This document shows, one piece after another, positions 63,596-64,000 of a stretch of 64,000 bases of DNA. The stretch covers positions 321,533 to 385,532 of the forward strand of contig NZ_JAUOEM010000004.1 in NCBI RefSeq assembly GCF_030540875.1, given 5' to 3'. The notes under the pieces were generated by a model. It was not told the DNA's origin. It saw only the letters and a list, made by a program, of their open reading frames with translations, and did no database searches. The translations under genes and the position numbers were made by a program. Position 1 is the first letter of the stretch, and every line of letters begins with the position of its first letter. The DNA is from Flavivirga amylovorans (lineage in GTDB: Bacteria > Bacteroidota > Bacteroidia > Flavobacteriales > Flavobacteriaceae).

Positions 63596-64000
63596 TTATG
63601 GAGTAGTACTTAAAATAACAAATTCAACGCGCCTATTAGTTTGTAAGTCTTTTTTAGAACAATAATTTTTGCAATCAATTAATGGTTTACTTTCTCCATA
63701 ACCTTTAGACAAAAGTCTATTTTTTGAAATACCATTTTTAATTAAATAATTTAAAGCTGATTTAGCTCGTTTTTTAGATAGACTTAAATTAAAGGTGTCA
63801 GAGCCTTTATTATCGGTATGCGCATTAATTGCTAATCTTGTTTTTGGATGATTGTTGAGTACTTCTATTATTTTGTTTAAGGTGGCATACGATTCTTTTT
63901 TTATACTATGTTTAGCAAAGTCAAAATATATGTTTTTAGTTATCATTTTAAATTCATTAGTCGCTTCTGTTATGGGATTTGTAGCGATTATTTCTAAATC
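63596..64000 (-). CDS. OmpA-family protein, C-terminal part (gene continues beyond the window)
   Basis: The minus-strand frame is open to the window edge (base 64000), so the coding region is incomplete at its 5' end. What is visible is a short linker (DLEIIATNPITEA) and a C-terminal OmpA domain: YFDFAKHSIKKES, NAHTDNKGSDTFNLSLSKKRAKSAL, and NRRVEFVILSTTP at the end. It is clearly a paralog of the neighbouring gene at 61653; even the linker matches (DLELLTTEPVIAKVEDE). An internal ATG at 63946 is not the true start, because the frame and the homology go on past it. The gene probably also carries PD40 repeats outside the window. Confidence 0.9.
   Translation of the reverse strand, partial: DLEIIATNPITEATNEFKMITKNIYFDFAKHSIKKESYATLNKIIEVLNNHPKTRLAINAHTDNKGSDTFNLSLSKKRAKSALNYLIKNGISKNRLLSKGYGESKPLIDCKNYCSKKDLQTNRRVEFVILSTTP

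Overview
The window is a 64 kb piece of a chromosome from a gliding-type marine Bacteroidetes bacterium, almost certainly Flavobacteriaceae. The base composition is low in GC. Promoters fit the Bacteroidetes pattern TTTG-N19-TAnnTTTG. Type IX secretion and gliding genes are present (SprA, a RemB-like protein, PorP/SprF, a protein with a T9SS sorting tail), as are Bacteroidetes-style TonB proteins, a Bacteroidetes cytochrome oxidase assembly cluster and OmpA/PD40 proteins. There are no tRNA or rRNA genes, insertion sequences, prophage or CRISPR arrays that I can see. Most of the window is core genome.

Layout. 1-1974: the C-terminal end of a secreted protein with near-identical Calx-beta repeats and a T9SS sorting tail. 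2153-8660: housekeeping genes on the plus strand (ruvB, a cytochrome P450, queG, maeB, ruvA). 8667-21424: sprA (7.3 kb), gcvH, a VanZ-like gene, two tandem tonB genes and a RemB-like outer-membrane protein whose N-terminus resembles the TonB C-terminal domain. 21425-21943: a repeat-rich gap holding the remnant of a metallo-beta-lactamase-fold gene. 21944-27497: haem/copper oxidase biogenesis (cyoE, two subunit III-type proteins, subunit IV, a Cys-less SCO-like protein, SCO, DUF420 and a small CxxC membrane protein). 27587-33343: a complete MacB-type tripartite exporter, followed by tsaB. 34011-38582 (minus): MscS channel, DUF1304, a DUF255 thioredoxin-domain protein, dodecin, Nfu. 38749-41682: PorP/SprF, then VWA and SIMPL proteins on the minus strand. 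41893-45680: a histidine kinase / DUF4349 / LytTR regulator operon. 45779: gamma carbonic anhydrase. 46347-54651 (minus): an envelope and cofactor cluster (murI, two Skp/OmpH chaperones, bamA, uppS, a DUF6089 barrel, nadK, a CBS protein). 54739-61398 (plus): pdxJ, alpha/beta hydrolase, methyltransferase, a small membrane protein, tig, clpP, clpX. 61653-64000 (minus): two adjacent OmpA-family proteins, the second cut by the window edge.

Several genes fit together functionally. SprA, PorP/SprF, the RemB-like protein, the T9SS cargo and the PorE-like OmpA proteins belong to secretion and gliding. OmpH, BamA and UppS serve outer-membrane and wall assembly. SCO, DUF420, CyoE and the subunits build the terminal oxidase. 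Trigger factor and ClpXP form a protein quality-control block. Short palindromic intergenic repeats of several families are scattered through the window, and one copy appears to lie inside the sprA signal-peptide region.

I did not find a convincing new multi-gene system. The strongest items for follow-up are the TonB-like domain of the RemB-like protein next to two TonB genes, the degenerate SCO paralog, the kinase-DUF4349-regulator operon, the repeat inside sprA and the homogenised Calx-beta array.
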